Assembly (NCBI GenBank): GCA_963972425.1
Contig: CAXAUF010000004.1
Span: 55,677 to 119,676 of the forward strand
Reading direction: 5' to 3'
Origin: Algorimicrobium sp002414705
GTDB taxonomy: Bacteria; Bacteroidota; Bacteroidia; Flavobacteriales; Flavobacteriaceae
Length of the DNA stretch: 64,000 bases
The notes under the pieces were generated by a model. It was not told where the DNA came from. It did no database searches and saw only the letters and a program-made list of their open reading frames with translations. The position numbers and the translations under genes were made by a program. Of the stretch, positions 17,522-26,450 are shown in pieces (the first letter of the stretch is position 1; each line of letters starts with the position of its first letter).

Positions 17522-18898
17522 CTAATTGTTAGATAAAATTAATCGTTTGGTAAGATAGTTAAATCGGATAAATAATAAAACCGCTGCAACTGTTAATCCA
17601 GCTAATAAACCTAGCCAAATTCCAAAACTAGCATAACGTGCTTCGTTTCCGAAGTAAATACTAATTGGAAACCCAACAACCCAATAGGATATAAAGGTAA
17701 TGATCGTTGGTATTTTAACATCTTGCAAACCACGTAAAGCGCCAAGCATAACGACTTGAATACTATCACTAATTTGAAAAATAGCTGCTGCAATTAATAA
17801 ATTGGCTGCAATGCTCATTACTTCGGCATTATCAACGGCATTTAATATATCGTTATTATCTAAATATAATTTTGGTAATTGTTTATGGAATATAAAAAAT
17901 ATGAATCCGAAGGCAACCGCTAAAATAGTTCCTAATAAAAAAATAGAAAACGCAATTCTGCGTAACTCGAAATAATTTTTCAATCCTTTCTGATTTCCAA
18001 CACGAATCATAGATGCCACACTTAAGCCAGTTGCAACCATAAAGGTCATAGACGATAAATTTAAAGCAATTTGATTAGCTGCTTGTGCATTTTTACCCAA
18101 CAAACCACTTAACCATATGGCTGCTGTAAAAATAGCGACTTCAAAAAACATTTGCATAGCACTTGGAGATCCTAAATTGATGATTTTTTTTATCATTAAT
18201 TTATCCAAAACAAAGATCTTGATATTGGTAACATAATCCCTGGATTTTTTATGACCTTTTAAAATCCACCAAAGAAAAATAACCATAACCACACGTGAAA
18301 TAACAGTTCCATAAGCAGCTCCAACTATACCATATTCCGGAAATCCAAATTTTCCAAAAATAAGTAAGTAGTTTAAAACAACATTTACAATGTTGGCTAC
18401 AATGGTTGCATACATAGGATAGCGCGTCATGGACAAACCATCACTAAATTGCTTAAATGCTTGAAAAACTATTAATGGCACTAATGAAAACGCTACCCAA
18501 CCTAAATACGGAATAGCTAACTCCACAACCTCTAGTGGTTGTTTCATTAAATACATTAAAGGTTTAGCGAATAACAGTAAAATAAATAAAAATAAACCCA
18601 AAGACGAACAAAGAAACAAACCATGTTTAAAAGCCGACTTTCCTTTTGCAAAATTACCTTCGGCATCTGCTTCTGCTACCAATGGTGTAATGGCTGTAGA
18701 AAAACCAATTCCAAGAGACATGGCAATAAACATAAAACTATTTCCAAGTGAAACAGCAGCAAGTTCAGCAGTTCCCAATTGCCCAACCATAATATTATCT
18801 ACAAAACTAACAAAAGTATGTCCCAACATACCCAACATAACAGGAGCTGCTAGTTGCCAATTGTATTTAAATTCTTTTGTGTAGTTGCTTAAAACCAA
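17522..18898 (-). CDS. MATE family efflux transporter
   Basis: 458 residues, twelve membrane helices in two similar halves; N-terminal APVMLGMLGHTFVSFVDNIM and GTAELAAVSLGNSF are typical of the NorM/DinF branch. MATE carriers export cationic compounds or metabolites using Na+ or H+. The start is a TTG at 18898 (VLSNYTKEFKYNW): the next ATG would delete helix 1, and a TACCTTTG -7 element ends about 25 nt upstream. First gene of a probable MATE / small acidic protein / PAP2 operon. Confidence 0.92.
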   Translation of the reverse strand: MVLSNYTKEFKYNWQLAAPVMLGMLGHTFVSFVDNIMVGQLGTAELAAVSLGNSFMFIAMSLGIGFSTAITPLVAEADAEGNFAKGKSAFKHGLFLCSSLGLFLFILLLFAKPLMYLMKQPLEVVELAIPYLGWVAFSLVPLIVFQAFKQFSDGLSMTRYPMYATIVANIVNVVLNYLLIFGKFGFPEYGIVGAAYGTVISRVVMVIFLWWILKGHKKSRDYVTNIKIFVLDKLMIKKIINLGSPSAMQMFFEVAIFTAAIWLSGLLGKNAQAANQIALNLSSMTFMVATGLSVASMIRVGNQKGLKNYFELRRIAFSIFLLGTILAVAFGFIFFIFHKQLPKLYLDNNDILNAVDNAEVMSIAANLLIAAAIFQISDSIQVVMLGALRGLQDVKIPTIITFISYWVVGFPISIYFGNEARYASFGIWLGLLAGLTVAAVLLFIRFNYLTKRLILSNN

Positions 18899-18922
18899 TT
18901 TTTACTTTTTTTTTTCAGTTGT

Positions 18923-18930
18923 CAAAGGTA
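18923..18930 (-). promoter_or_regulatory. -7 element TACCTTTG upstream of MATE
   Basis: On the minus strand TACCTTTG matches TAnnTTTG and would start transcription near 18918, about 20 nt before the TTG start, supporting that start. The -33 element is not clear. Confidence 0.5.
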
Positions 18931-19179
18931 AGTCAAACTATACAATATGTCTGTTCGTTTTGAAGTTTTCACCAAAAAAAATTAAAACCCTAATTTACAA
19001 ATGTTTAAATCAAATAATTGTTAATAAGTTACCATATGTTAATTTTATTGAAATCGAAAAAACTTTTAATTTTACTCCTGTAATTATACCATGTAATTCA
19101 CTGGTTTAATTCAATTTAACGACATCGTTTAGCTTTTTATTTTAGAGGGATTTAAAAATGTTATTGCTAAAATGTTTCA

Positions 19180-19211
19180 AACAAAAAGGAGACACTTGTC
19201 TCCTTTTTGTT
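19180..19211. terminator. Perfect 15-bp hairpin with T-rich flank
   Basis: Arms 19180-19194 and 19197-19211 are exact reverse complements (core AAGGAGACA/TGTCTCCTT) with T runs on both strands. It lies 142 bp past the stop of the minus-strand nitronate monooxygenase-like gene, so it could end that transcript, or a plus-strand small RNA. Confidence 0.75.
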
Positions 19212-19352
19212 ATTTATAATAATACTGTTATAAACATCTTGGTTTAAATTACATGTCAACCAAACCAGTGTTATTACAATCTATATTAACATTTTCATTT
19301 TATAACAACAATAGTTAATTTAATCTGTTGTGGAAGTTTAATAGTTTTACTA

Positions 19353-20297
19353 CTATAGGAAAGAAACACTTGTTTTTGCTTGTTGAAATTCCTCAAGAAT
19401 ATCCTTCACAATCTCTGCAACGGGTTTTATGTCGTGAATAAGACCAGCTATCTGACCAATTTCTAACTCGCCTTCTTCCAAGTCGCCCTCAAACATACCA
19501 CGTTTAGCACGAGCACGACCTAACAATTCTTTTAACTGCTCCGGAGTTGGAGAGGATTTGTACAGTTCCTGAATGTCATTATAGAATTTATTTTTCACCA
19601 AACGTACTGGAGCTAATTCTTTTAAAGTTAATTGCGTGTCGCCTTCTTTTACATCTACAACCACTTGTTTAAAAGCTTGATGAGCTGAACTTTCTAAACT
19701 AGCCACAAAACGACTGCCAACTTGTATGGCATCTGCACCTAAAATCATGGTGGCCAACATAGCTTTTCCTGTAGCAATACCTCCAGCAGCAATTAACGGA
19801 ATCGTTAACTGTTCTGTTACCATGGGTATTAATGTAAGTGTCGTTGTTTCATCACGTCCATTGTGTCCACCAGCTTCAAAACCTTCTGCTACAACAGCAT
19901 CAACTCCTGCTTCTTGTGCTTTTAGTGCAAATTTTACACTACTTACCACATGAACCACAATTATTCCACGTTCTTGTAACCAGCTCGTCCACGTTTTAGG
20001 ATTTCCAGCGGACGTAAAAACAATTTTTACATCTTCTTCCACTATAATATTCATAATTTCTTCGACATTTGGATATAACATGGGCACGTTAACACCAAAA
20101 GGTTTATTGGTAGCTTTTTTACATTTCTGAATATGTTCACGCAATACATCAGGATACATACTTCCTGCACCAATTAAACCTAAAATTCCAGCATTACTAG
20201 CAGCGGAAGCTAATTTCCAACCGGAATTCCAAATCATTCCTGCTTGTATAATTGGGTATTGAATATTAAAAAGTTGGGTGATTTTATTCGTCATCAT
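19353..20297 (-). CDS. Nitronate monooxygenase / FabK-like FMN enzyme
   Basis: 314 residues. TIM-barrel FMN enzyme of the 2-nitropropane dioxygenase family: N-terminal YPIIQAGM, the flavin loop GFEAGGHNGRD, IAAGGIATG and ADAIQVGSRFVA. The family includes nitronate monooxygenases, which oxidise toxic alkyl nitronates, and the enoyl-ACP reductase FabK; GGHNGRD occurs in both and I cannot separate them here. Not obviously co-transcribed with mnmA (68-nt gap). Confidence 0.88.
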   Translation of the reverse strand: MMTNKITQLFNIQYPIIQAGMIWNSGWKLASAASNAGILGLIGAGSMYPDVLREHIQKCKKATNKPFGVNVPMLYPNVEEIMNIIVEEDVKIVFTSAGNPKTWTSWLQERGIIVVHVVSSVKFALKAQEAGVDAVVAEGFEAGGHNGRDETTTLTLIPMVTEQLTIPLIAAGGIATGKAMLATMILGADAIQVGSRFVASLESSAHQAFKQVVVDVKEGDTQLTLKELAPVRLVKNKFYNDIQELYKSSPTPEQLKELLGRARAKRGMFEGDLEEGELEIGQIAGLIHDIKPVAEIVKDILEEFQQAKTSVSFL

Positions 20298-20365
20298 AAC
20301 TTGGAATTTAAAAAGGAAATATACTAAATACTAAAAAAGTTGACAATTTAAGATCATTAAATTTA

Positions 20366-21562
20366 TTATGAAATAACACCCGAACCAATAAGCTCATCAT
20401 TAATATACCAAGCTGCAAACTGCCCTTCTGCAATGGCTGATTGTGGATTTGAAAACTCAATATACAAACCAGATTCTATACGATATAAAGTAGCTTTTTC
20501 CAATGGTTGCCTATAACGAATTCGTGCTAAAACATCTAGATTTTCACCAATAGATAATGCTAAATCCTCGCGAACCCAATGTAGATCGTCATCTGTAATA
20601 AATAAAGCTGATTTATAAAGTCCTGGATGAACTTTTCCTTGACCTGTGTAAATTACATTCTCTTTAACATCTGTATCAATAACAAATAAAGGTTCCACAG
20701 TACCACCTACTGCCAAGCCTTTTCGTTGACCTTTGGTATAAAAATGAGCGCCTTGATGTTTCCCAACTATTTTTCCATCGGAAACATTATAGTTTGCTTT
20801 TCTTGATAAATATGCTAATTCAGACTCTTTCGAATCAAAAATAGGTCTTATATCTTCATAATCAGAATATGTACTAGGGATTTCAACAATAACACCTTCT
20901 TTAGGCTTTAATTGCTGCTGAAGAAATTCTGGCAAACGAACTTTACCAATAAAGCATAAACCTTGAGAGTCCTTTTTATCGGCTGTTATTAAATCCAATT
21001 TAGATGCTATTTCGCGAACTTCAGGTTTGGTTAATTCCCCAATAGGGAATAATGATTTTGCCAATTGTGCTTGAGATAATTGACATAAGAAATATGATTG
21101 ATCTTTGTTTCCATCTACACCTGCTAATAATTGATGTATGGTTTCACCTTCTTTTTCAAAAGATGTTTTTCTACAATAATGTCCTGTTGCAACGAAATCG
21201 GCTCCTAAATCTAAAGCTATTTTCATAAACACATCAAACTTTATTTCTCGATTACAAAGCACATCAGGATTTGGTGTTCTACCACTTTCATACTCCTTAA
21301 ACATATAATCAACAATTCGTTCCTTATATTGTTCACTTAAATCTACAGTTTGAAATGGTATTCCTAACTTATCAGCAACTAACATAGCATCATTACTATC
21401 GTCTAACCAAGGACATTCATCAGAAATAGTTACCGAATCATCATGCCAATTTTTCATAAACAATCCAATAACATCAAAGCCTTGCTCCTTTAAAATGTAA
21501 GCAGCCACACTGGAATCTACACCTCCAGACAATCCAACTATAACGCGTTTTTTATTTTCCAT
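20366..21562 (-). CDS. mnmA: tRNA-specific 2-thiouridylase MnmA
   Basis: 398 residues from the ATG at 21562. ATP pyrophosphatase P-loop GLSGGVDSSVAA at the N-terminus, catalytic cysteines in LCNREIKF and GLCFIGKV, and C-terminal RNA-binding beta domains (KGQRKGLAVGG). It installs the 2-thio group on U34 of tRNA-Lys, -Glu and -Gln. A TTG four codons upstream is ruled out because a TATCTTTG promoter box (21572-21579) covers it; the ATG leaves a leader of only about 5 nt. Confidence 0.96.
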   Translation of the reverse strand: MENKKRVIVGLSGGVDSSVAAYILKEQGFDVIGLFMKNWHDDSVTISDECPWLDDSNDAMLVADKLGIPFQTVDLSEQYKERIVDYMFKEYESGRTPNPDVLCNREIKFDVFMKIALDLGADFVATGHYCRKTSFEKEGETIHQLLAGVDGNKDQSYFLCQLSQAQLAKSLFPIGELTKPEVREIASKLDLITADKKDSQGLCFIGKVRLPEFLQQQLKPKEGVIVEIPSTYSDYEDIRPIFDSKESELAYLSRKANYNVSDGKIVGKHQGAHFYTKGQRKGLAVGGTVEPLFVIDTDVKENVIYTGQGKVHPGLYKSALFITDDDLHWVREDLALSIGENLDVLARIRYRQPLEKATLYRIESGLYIEFSNPQSAIAEGQFAAWYINDELIGSGVIS

Positions 21563-21571
21563 AATTGGATG

Positions 21572-21579
21572 CAAAGATA
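21572..21579 (-). promoter_or_regulatory. -7 element TATCTTTG of mnmA
   Basis: Exact TAnnTTTG match 10 nt before the mnmA ATG on the minus strand; a very short leader is implied. No clear TTG partner at 17-23 nt. Confidence 0.5.
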
Positions 21580-21673
21580 AGTCAAATCAACGAATAATAG
21601 AAGTTTTTACATGGCAGTGATTACATGTTAAACATAGTTTTGTTTAATTTTTTGTTAAATTTATTAAACATTG

Positions 21674-21706
21674 TTTGGTTTATTGTTTAATGTTTTTGTA
21701 TATTTG
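21674..21706 (+). promoter_or_regulatory. Flavobacterial promoter of the fasciclin lipoprotein gene
   Basis: TTTG (21674-21677), a 21-nt spacer and TATATTTG (21699-21706) match the -33/-7 consensus. The start would be near 21711, giving a leader of about 23 nt to the ATG at 21734. This also rules out the longer frame starting at 21671. Confidence 0.65.
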
Positions 21707-21733
21707 GTAAACAAACAAAAAAAATCAAATAAA

Positions 21734-23173
21734 ATGAAAACATTAACAGCTCTTAAAAGATTTTCTGCTAGTTTACTAGTAGTATTCTTCGTCGCATCAT
21801 GTAGTAGTGATGACGACAACAACGTAACAACACCAACGCCACAGCAAAATAACATTGTTGATTTAGCGTTAGCAACTCCAGAATTAAGTTCATTAGTAGC
21901 AGCATTACAGGCTGCAGACGGTGATTTAGTTTCAGTTTTACAAGGACCAGGTCCTTTTACAGTATTAGCACCAGACAATGATGCTTTTGCTGCTTTTTTA
22001 TCTGCAAACAACTTTGCTTCATTAAGTGATGTACCAACTGATGTATTATCACAAGTATTATTAAATCATGTAATTTCAGGAACAGTTTCTTCTTCAGCTT
22101 TGGTTAGTCAAGGTTCTGGTTACGCTTCTACAAATGCAACTGGTGCAGGTGGAGCAAGCATGAGTTTATTTTTTAACACAGCAAACAATGACGTACGTTT
22201 TAACAATGTATCATCTGTTTCAACTGCTGACATTTCTGCATCAAATGGTGTAATTCATATTGTTGATGCCGTTATTGGCCTACCAGATGTGGTTGATCAC
22301 GCACTTGCAAACCCTGGTTTTAGTAATTTAGTAGCTGCTTTGGGTGCTGCAGATGGCGATTTAGTATCTGTATTACAAGGTGCTGGACCATTTACAGTTT
22401 TAGCTCCTGGCGATATGGCTATTACAGATTTCTTAACAGACAATGGTTTTGCTGGATTAGGTGATGTACCAACAGATGTTTTATCCCAAGTACTATTGAA
22501 TCACGTGTTGAGTGGTGCTACATTCTCTACTGATTTAATAGATGCTATTGCAGGATACACTAATACTAGCGCGACTGGCGCTGGTGACAACGTAATGAGT
22601 TTATATTTTAACACAAGTGATGGTGTTACTTTTAACGGTATTTCAACAGTTGTGGCTGCTGATGTTGTTGGAACAAATGGTGTTATTCATGCTGTAGATG
22701 CAGTAATTGGTATCCCAACTGTAGTTACTTTTGCTTTAGCGGATCCAAATTTTTCAACGCTTGTAACTGCCTTAACAGATTTAACTCCAATGACAGATTT
22801 CGCAGGTATACTTTCAAGAACTGAAGGTGGTAATGCTGATGGTATCGATCCAAGCTTTACAGTATTTGCTCCAACTAACGCAGCTTTTGATGCTTTAGCA
22901 GCAATACCTGCAGAACCAGTTTTGACTCAAGTATTATTATATCATGTTGTTGGTGGTGCTAACATTGCATCTGGTGATTTAAACAATCCTGGAAACACAA
23001 CCGCAACATCTTTACAAGGTGGTACATTTACAGTTAGCCTTCCAGGAACTGGTGGTAATATAGCTGACATTACTGATGGTTCTGGCGCAACAGATATTGG
23101 AGTTGTAGGTGTAAATGTTCAAGCTGGAAATGGTGTTATTCACGTACTTAACAAAGTGATGTTACCAAATTAA
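21734..23173 (+). CDS. Fasciclin (FAS1) domain lipoprotein, three repeats
   Basis: 479 residues from the ATG downstream of the promoter. Lipoprotein signal ending VASCSSDDDN (lipobox Cys about residue 22), then three FAS1 domains (about 35-170, 172-300, 303-478), each ending in NGVIHxVDxVIG or NGVIHVLNKVMLP. Domains 1 and 2 are close copies (DLVSVLQGxGPFTVLAP and DVPTDVLSQVLLNHV in both), showing internal duplication; domain 3 is more diverged. FAS1 proteins mediate adhesion or matrix binding; here probably lipid-anchored in the outer membrane. A frameshifted extra FAS1 tail follows the stop. Confidence 0.93.
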   Translation: MKTLTALKRFSASLLVVFFVASCSSDDDNNVTTPTPQQNNIVDLALATPELSSLVAALQAADGDLVSVLQGPGPFTVLAPDNDAFAAFLSANNFASLSDVPTDVLSQVLLNHVISGTVSSSALVSQGSGYASTNATGAGGASMSLFFNTANNDVRFNNVSSVSTADISASNGVIHIVDAVIGLPDVVDHALANPGFSNLVAALGAADGDLVSVLQGAGPFTVLAPGDMAITDFLTDNGFAGLGDVPTDVLSQVLLNHVLSGATFSTDLIDAIAGYTNTSATGAGDNVMSLYFNTSDGVTFNGISTVVAADVVGTNGVIHAVDAVIGIPTVVTFALADPNFSTLVTALTDLTPMTDFAGILSRTEGGNADGIDPSFTVFAPTNAAFDALAAIPAEPVLTQVLLYHVVGGANIASGDLNNPGNTTATSLQGGTFTVSLPGTGGNIADITDGSGATDIGVVGVNVQAGNGVIHVLNKVMLPN

Positions 23174-23186
23174 TTATTACCAAATT
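23162..23186 (+). repeat. 11-bp direct repeat at the end of the fasciclin gene
   Basis: TTACCAAATTA occurs at 23162-23172 (spanning LPN and the stop) and again at 23176-23186, at the boundary between the intact gene and the decayed FAS1 tail. It may mark the junction of an old duplication or deletion. Confidence 0.7.
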
Positions 23187-23357
23187 ACAGGCTCAAAACA
23201 AAGTGTGGTCGTACACGAAGTTCAAGGTGGTACAACCTTAACTGATGCAAACGGCAGAGTAAGCAACATAATTGCTGTTGATGTAGAAGCTTCCAATGGC
23301 GTTATACATGCTACGATAAGGTTGTTTTACCACCTTTTTAAAAGAGTCAATATTTAA
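23178..23357 (+). pseudogene. Remnant of a FAS1 domain C-terminus, frameshifted
   Basis: Directly after the stop of the fasciclin gene, the frame from 23178 reads YQITGSKQSVVVHEVQGG, then TTLTDANGRVSNIIAVDVEASNG as two halves of a FAS1 tail, then VIHA, after which it loses the motif. Adding one T within the CTACGAT at about 23311-23317 restores VIHAIDKVVLPPF followed by a TAA, the standard FAS1 ending. It is therefore the 3' end of a second FAS1 gene or domain with a single-base deletion. No start codon or upstream part of that copy remains. Confidence 0.8.
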
Positions 23358-23374
23358 ATTGCTATGAAAAAGTT

Positions 23375-23410
23375 AAGGCTATTCTTTAATTAGAATAGCC
23401 TTATTTTTTT
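23375..23410 (+). terminator. Rho-independent terminator of the fasciclin region
   Basis: Arms 23375-23385 and 23392-23402 (AAGGCTATTCT and its complement), loop of 6 nt, then ATTTTTTT. It follows the FAS1 remnant, so the remnant is probably still transcribed as a 3' UTR. Confidence 0.85.
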
Positions 23411-23568
23411 GTACTAAACCGATACTGCATGGATTCCAAAATAATATCAAATTAAATAGATGTGTCTATTTTTTTAGTTTAAAAATTTATATATTGTGCT
23501 TCTTATGTTTAGGTATTCCCCATTTTGATTGATTAATAGCTAAAGATTTAAAATGTATACCTAAAAGT

Positions 23569-23596
23569 AAAGCTCCTTAAGAAATTAAGGAGCTTT
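23569..23596. terminator. Bidirectional hairpin between convergent genes
   Basis: Arms 23569-23580 and 23585-23596 (AAAGCTCCTTAA and complement) around GAAA. It sits 22 bp past the stop of the minus-strand MORN-repeat gene and probably ends that transcript. Confidence 0.75.
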
Positions 23597-23617
23597 TATA
23601 TTTTGAGTAACTATATT

Positions 23618-24322
23618 TTAGTTTGACTTTTTATATGGATTATTACTTTTAGGTGTAAAATTCTTTTCTTCTTTTAGGGTACCTTTTTCATAATATTTCC
23701 AAATACCGTGCTTCTGATCATTTTTATAAAAACCTTCAACTAATAGGTTTCCAGCTTCATCATAAAACTTGGCTTCACCATGTAAATTTCCCATTTTATA
23801 ATGATGCTCCTTAATTACAGTTCCGTTTTCAGCATATCCTAATGTTTTACCGTGAAGCATTCCGTTTTCGTAAAGAGATTTTTCAGCAACTTGTCCGCTT
23901 AAATAATAAATATTTCGTTCGCCTTCCAAAAGCCCCTTATTGTTATAATGCTCTAATGTCATAATCTGCGTTCCATTGTTGTGGTAGTACGTCCAGTCGC
24001 CAATGTATGTCTTATCACGCATGAACCCTTGGCTAATAACTTTTCCATTACTAGCAAAAAAGATAACTTTTGCCGTGTCTGAATTGGGACTATACTCACG
24101 TGTAGCAGTTAATACAGCTTCTCCTTTAATGTTTTTATAGAATTTAAAAATTCCTGTTTCTGTACCATTTTGGAAGGTGCCTTCATAACGAACTACATTC
24201 GTGCCGTCAAAATTCTTTTTCCATTTGCCATCTCGTTTACCGTTTGCATCAAACTGATTGAATGTTTGCGCAAAACTAATAAAACTGAAAAATAGAGTTA
24301 AACCAAAAAGTATCTGTTTCAT
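23618..24322 (-). CDS. Secreted MORN-variant repeat protein (YwqK-like)
   Basis: 234 residues. Signal peptide (MKQILFGLTLFFSFISFAQ) followed by about eight MORN-variant/YwqK repeats of roughly 23 residues with the pattern G-x-W/L-x-x-Y-x-x-x-G (NGTETGIFKFYKN, NGMLHGKTLGYAENG, NDQKHGIWKYYEKG). Such repeats form an extended beta-sheet. NCBI names similar proteins 'toxin-antitoxin YwqK family antitoxin', but nothing toxin-like is adjacent and the signal peptide argues for an envelope role. It lies 89 nt downstream of yidC, with a strong terminator in between, so it is probably a separate transcript. Confidence 0.85.
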   Translation of the reverse strand: MKQILFGLTLFFSFISFAQTFNQFDANGKRDGKWKKNFDGTNVVRYEGTFQNGTETGIFKFYKNIKGEAVLTATREYSPNSDTAKVIFFASNGKVISQGFMRDKTYIGDWTYYHNNGTQIMTLEHYNNKGLLEGERNIYYLSGQVAEKSLYENGMLHGKTLGYAENGTVIKEHHYKMGNLHGEAKFYDEAGNLLVEGFYKNDQKHGIWKYYEKGTLKEEKNFTPKSNNPYKKSN

Positions 24323-24378
24323 AATTATAAACTGTGTATTAGATGTCTAAACGAAAAAATATAGAATTTGTTATATCA

Positions 24379-24403
24379 AAAAAGCTGCCAATTAAGGCAG
24401 CTT
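24379..24403 (-). terminator. Rho-independent terminator of yidC
   Basis: Minus strand AAGCTGCC-TTAATT-GGCAGCTTTTTT (arms 24396-24403 and 24382-24389) immediately after the yidC stop. Confidence 0.85.
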
Positions 24404-24411
24404 GATTTTTA

Positions 24412-26316
24412 TTATTTCTTACGCTTTTCTTGCGCTTGTTTCTGTTGTTCGGCTTGCTCCATCATGTCTGCCATTTTCTTCTGAAACTTATTTTGTTTTT
24501 TAGGTTTCTTCTTATTGACTTGAATTTGAGCATGAATTTTATCTTCATCTAATATGTAGTTCTTAATAACTAACATAATCCCAATACTAATTAAGTTGGA
24601 AACAAAGTAATACAAACTTAATCCAGACGCATAATTATTAAAGAAAAATAACATCATTAAAGGTGATAAGTAAATCATGTATTTCATGAGTTTACCCATA
24701 TCTGGCATACCTTCTTGTGTTGGTTGAGATGCCATTTGTTGCCCAGTTGTCATTTTCATATAAAAGAAAATAGCTACCGAAGCTAATATTGGAAACAAGC
24801 TTACGTGATCTCCATAAAATGGAATGGTAAATGGTAAATCTGCTACAATATCATAAGATGATAAATCGTCTGCCCAAAGGAAACTTTTCTGCCTTAAATC
24901 GAAAGCTGATGGAAAAAATTGGAATAAAGCATAAAACACTGGCAGTTGGATTAAAGCTGGTAAACAGCCACTTAACGGACTAGCTCCTGCTTTGTTTTGT
25001 AAAGCCATAGTTTCCTGTTGTGCTTTCATTTTATTGTCCTTGTGCTTCTCACGAATAGCATCTAATTCTGGTTTCAAGACTTTTAGCTTGGCTTGAGATA
25101 AAAACTGCTTGTATTGCACAAAAGATAACAGCATTTTAATTAAAACAGTCATGACAATAATGGCTATACCATACGGTAAAAATCCTGCAAGAAACGCAAA
25201 TAATGGTACAAATACATAGCGGTTTATCCAACCGAAAATTCCCCATCCAAATGGGATACTATCCTCTAGACCAATATCATATGTTTGTAACACTTTGTTA
25301 TCAGTAGGACCGAAATAAAAACCTAATTCTTGGTTTAATTCTCCTGCATTAGCTTCTAAAGTAAATTTAGATTGGAATGTTTTAGTAAAAACGGTATCAA
25401 TTTCCTCATTTTCAACCAAATCGGTAGAATTTAAACGAACTGACTTTAAAGGTGTTTTGGATGTTAAAATACTACTAAAGAAATGTTGTCTGTAGGATAA
25501 CCAATTAACATCGGCTTCTGTTTCTTCATCTTCACCGGTAGGACTTAATTTGTCAATCTTTTCGCCTTCATATTGATATGTTAATCGTGTGTAACGATTT
25601 TCATAACTGATACTTTTATCATGACGATAGGTTGTTAGTTTCCAGTCTAAGTCTATAGGTTGAGAACTGTTGATTACGTTACTTAACCCTTGAGATCGGA
25701 TGGTAAAATCAACCATATAATTATTTGGCTGCATTTCATAACGATATTCTAAAAATTGATTTGCAGACACTTTAAGTTTCATAGAAACTACTGTGTTTTC
25801 ACCATTTTTAGTTACTGTTGGCTCAAAGTATAAATCTTTAGTATTTAAGATACGGCTATCAGATGTTCCGAAATTGATATTAAAGTTCGTATTTCCATCT
25901 TTTATTAAGTAGATTGGAATAGAGTCAAAATCTACAAATTTTTTGAGTTTAACTTCTGATAAGTAACCACCTTTATTACTAAATTTCAAATCTAAAACAT
26001 CCGTATTAACTTCTGTTTCATTAGATTTTGCTGAAGGTAAACTTGCCGAATACGCAAAAGCGCCTAATTTATTCTGTAAAGCTACAAGCTGTGTAGAGTC
26101 TTGTATATTAACTGCTGAATAATCTTCAGAAGAAGTTACAATAGCTTCGTTTTGTTTTTCAACTTTTTTTGCTGCTTCAACTTGCTCTTGTTTTGCTTGT
26201 TCTTCTTGAGCTAATTCCTCTGGAGTTGGCTGGTTGGCGTACATCATGTACACAAGTATTCCGAAAATTAGGACAAAACCTATAATCGAATTCAGGTCAA
26301 ATTTCTTTTCTTCCAT
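24412..26316 (-). CDS. yidC: Membrane protein insertase YidC
   Basis: 634 residues. N-terminal membrane helix (about 12-28), a large periplasmic beta-sandwich domain (about 90-365) and the conserved five-helix insertase core (about 370-600), with GASPLSGCLPALIQLPVFYA in the helical hairpin. The C-terminal tail is strongly basic (KKKPKKQNKFQKKM), which helps ribosome binding. YidC inserts and folds inner-membrane proteins, alone or with SecYEG. It lies 134 nt after pyrG on the same strand. Confidence 0.97.
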   Translation of the reverse strand: MEEKKFDLNSIIGFVLIFGILVYMMYANQPTPEELAQEEQAKQEQVEAAKKVEKQNEAIVTSSEDYSAVNIQDSTQLVALQNKLGAFAYSASLPSAKSNETEVNTDVLDLKFSNKGGYLSEVKLKKFVDFDSIPIYLIKDGNTNFNINFGTSDSRILNTKDLYFEPTVTKNGENTVVSMKLKVSANQFLEYRYEMQPNNYMVDFTIRSQGLSNVINSSQPIDLDWKLTTYRHDKSISYENRYTRLTYQYEGEKIDKLSPTGEDEETEADVNWLSYRQHFFSSILTSKTPLKSVRLNSTDLVENEEIDTVFTKTFQSKFTLEANAGELNQELGFYFGPTDNKVLQTYDIGLEDSIPFGWGIFGWINRYVFVPLFAFLAGFLPYGIAIIVMTVLIKMLLSFVQYKQFLSQAKLKVLKPELDAIREKHKDNKMKAQQETMALQNKAGASPLSGCLPALIQLPVFYALFQFFPSAFDLRQKSFLWADDLSSYDIVADLPFTIPFYGDHVSLFPILASVAIFFYMKMTTGQQMASQPTQEGMPDMGKLMKYMIYLSPLMMLFFFNNYASGLSLYYFVSNLISIGIMLVIKNYILDEDKIHAQIQVNKKKPKKQNKFQKKMADMMEQAEQQKQAQEKRKK

Positions 26317-26450
26317 AAATTAATTGGTTGTCTTTTTAAAAATAGTTCTTATTTCTAAACCGCATTCAACGGCATTTTTAAAAAGGACACATATAAAATT
26401 ATCAAATAAATAGTTTAATGCTGTTTACAAAAAGCTATCCAATATTACTA

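Larger units (their letters stand above)
18899..19352. other. 454-bp gene-free stretch with one strong hairpin
   Basis: Contains the MATE promoter at its left end and a perfect hairpin at 19180-19211. The only plus-strand frame (from 18885) has no start or composition support, and a 29-codon frame at 19158 runs through the hairpin. I see no protein gene or tRNA here; a small RNA ending at the hairpin is possible. Confidence 0.5.

Noticed and set aside
18885..19109. 74-codon plus-strand frame in the gap after MATE
   Set aside because: Low-complexity A+T-rich translation, overlaps the MATE start and promoter; no domain.
19158..19250. 29-codon frame across the 19180 hairpin
   Set aside because: It runs through a strong terminator stem, so translation is unlikely.
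23618..24322. Toxin-antitoxin antitoxin label for the MORN-repeat protein
   Set aside because: It has a signal peptide and no adjacent toxin-like gene; the label is only a database family name.
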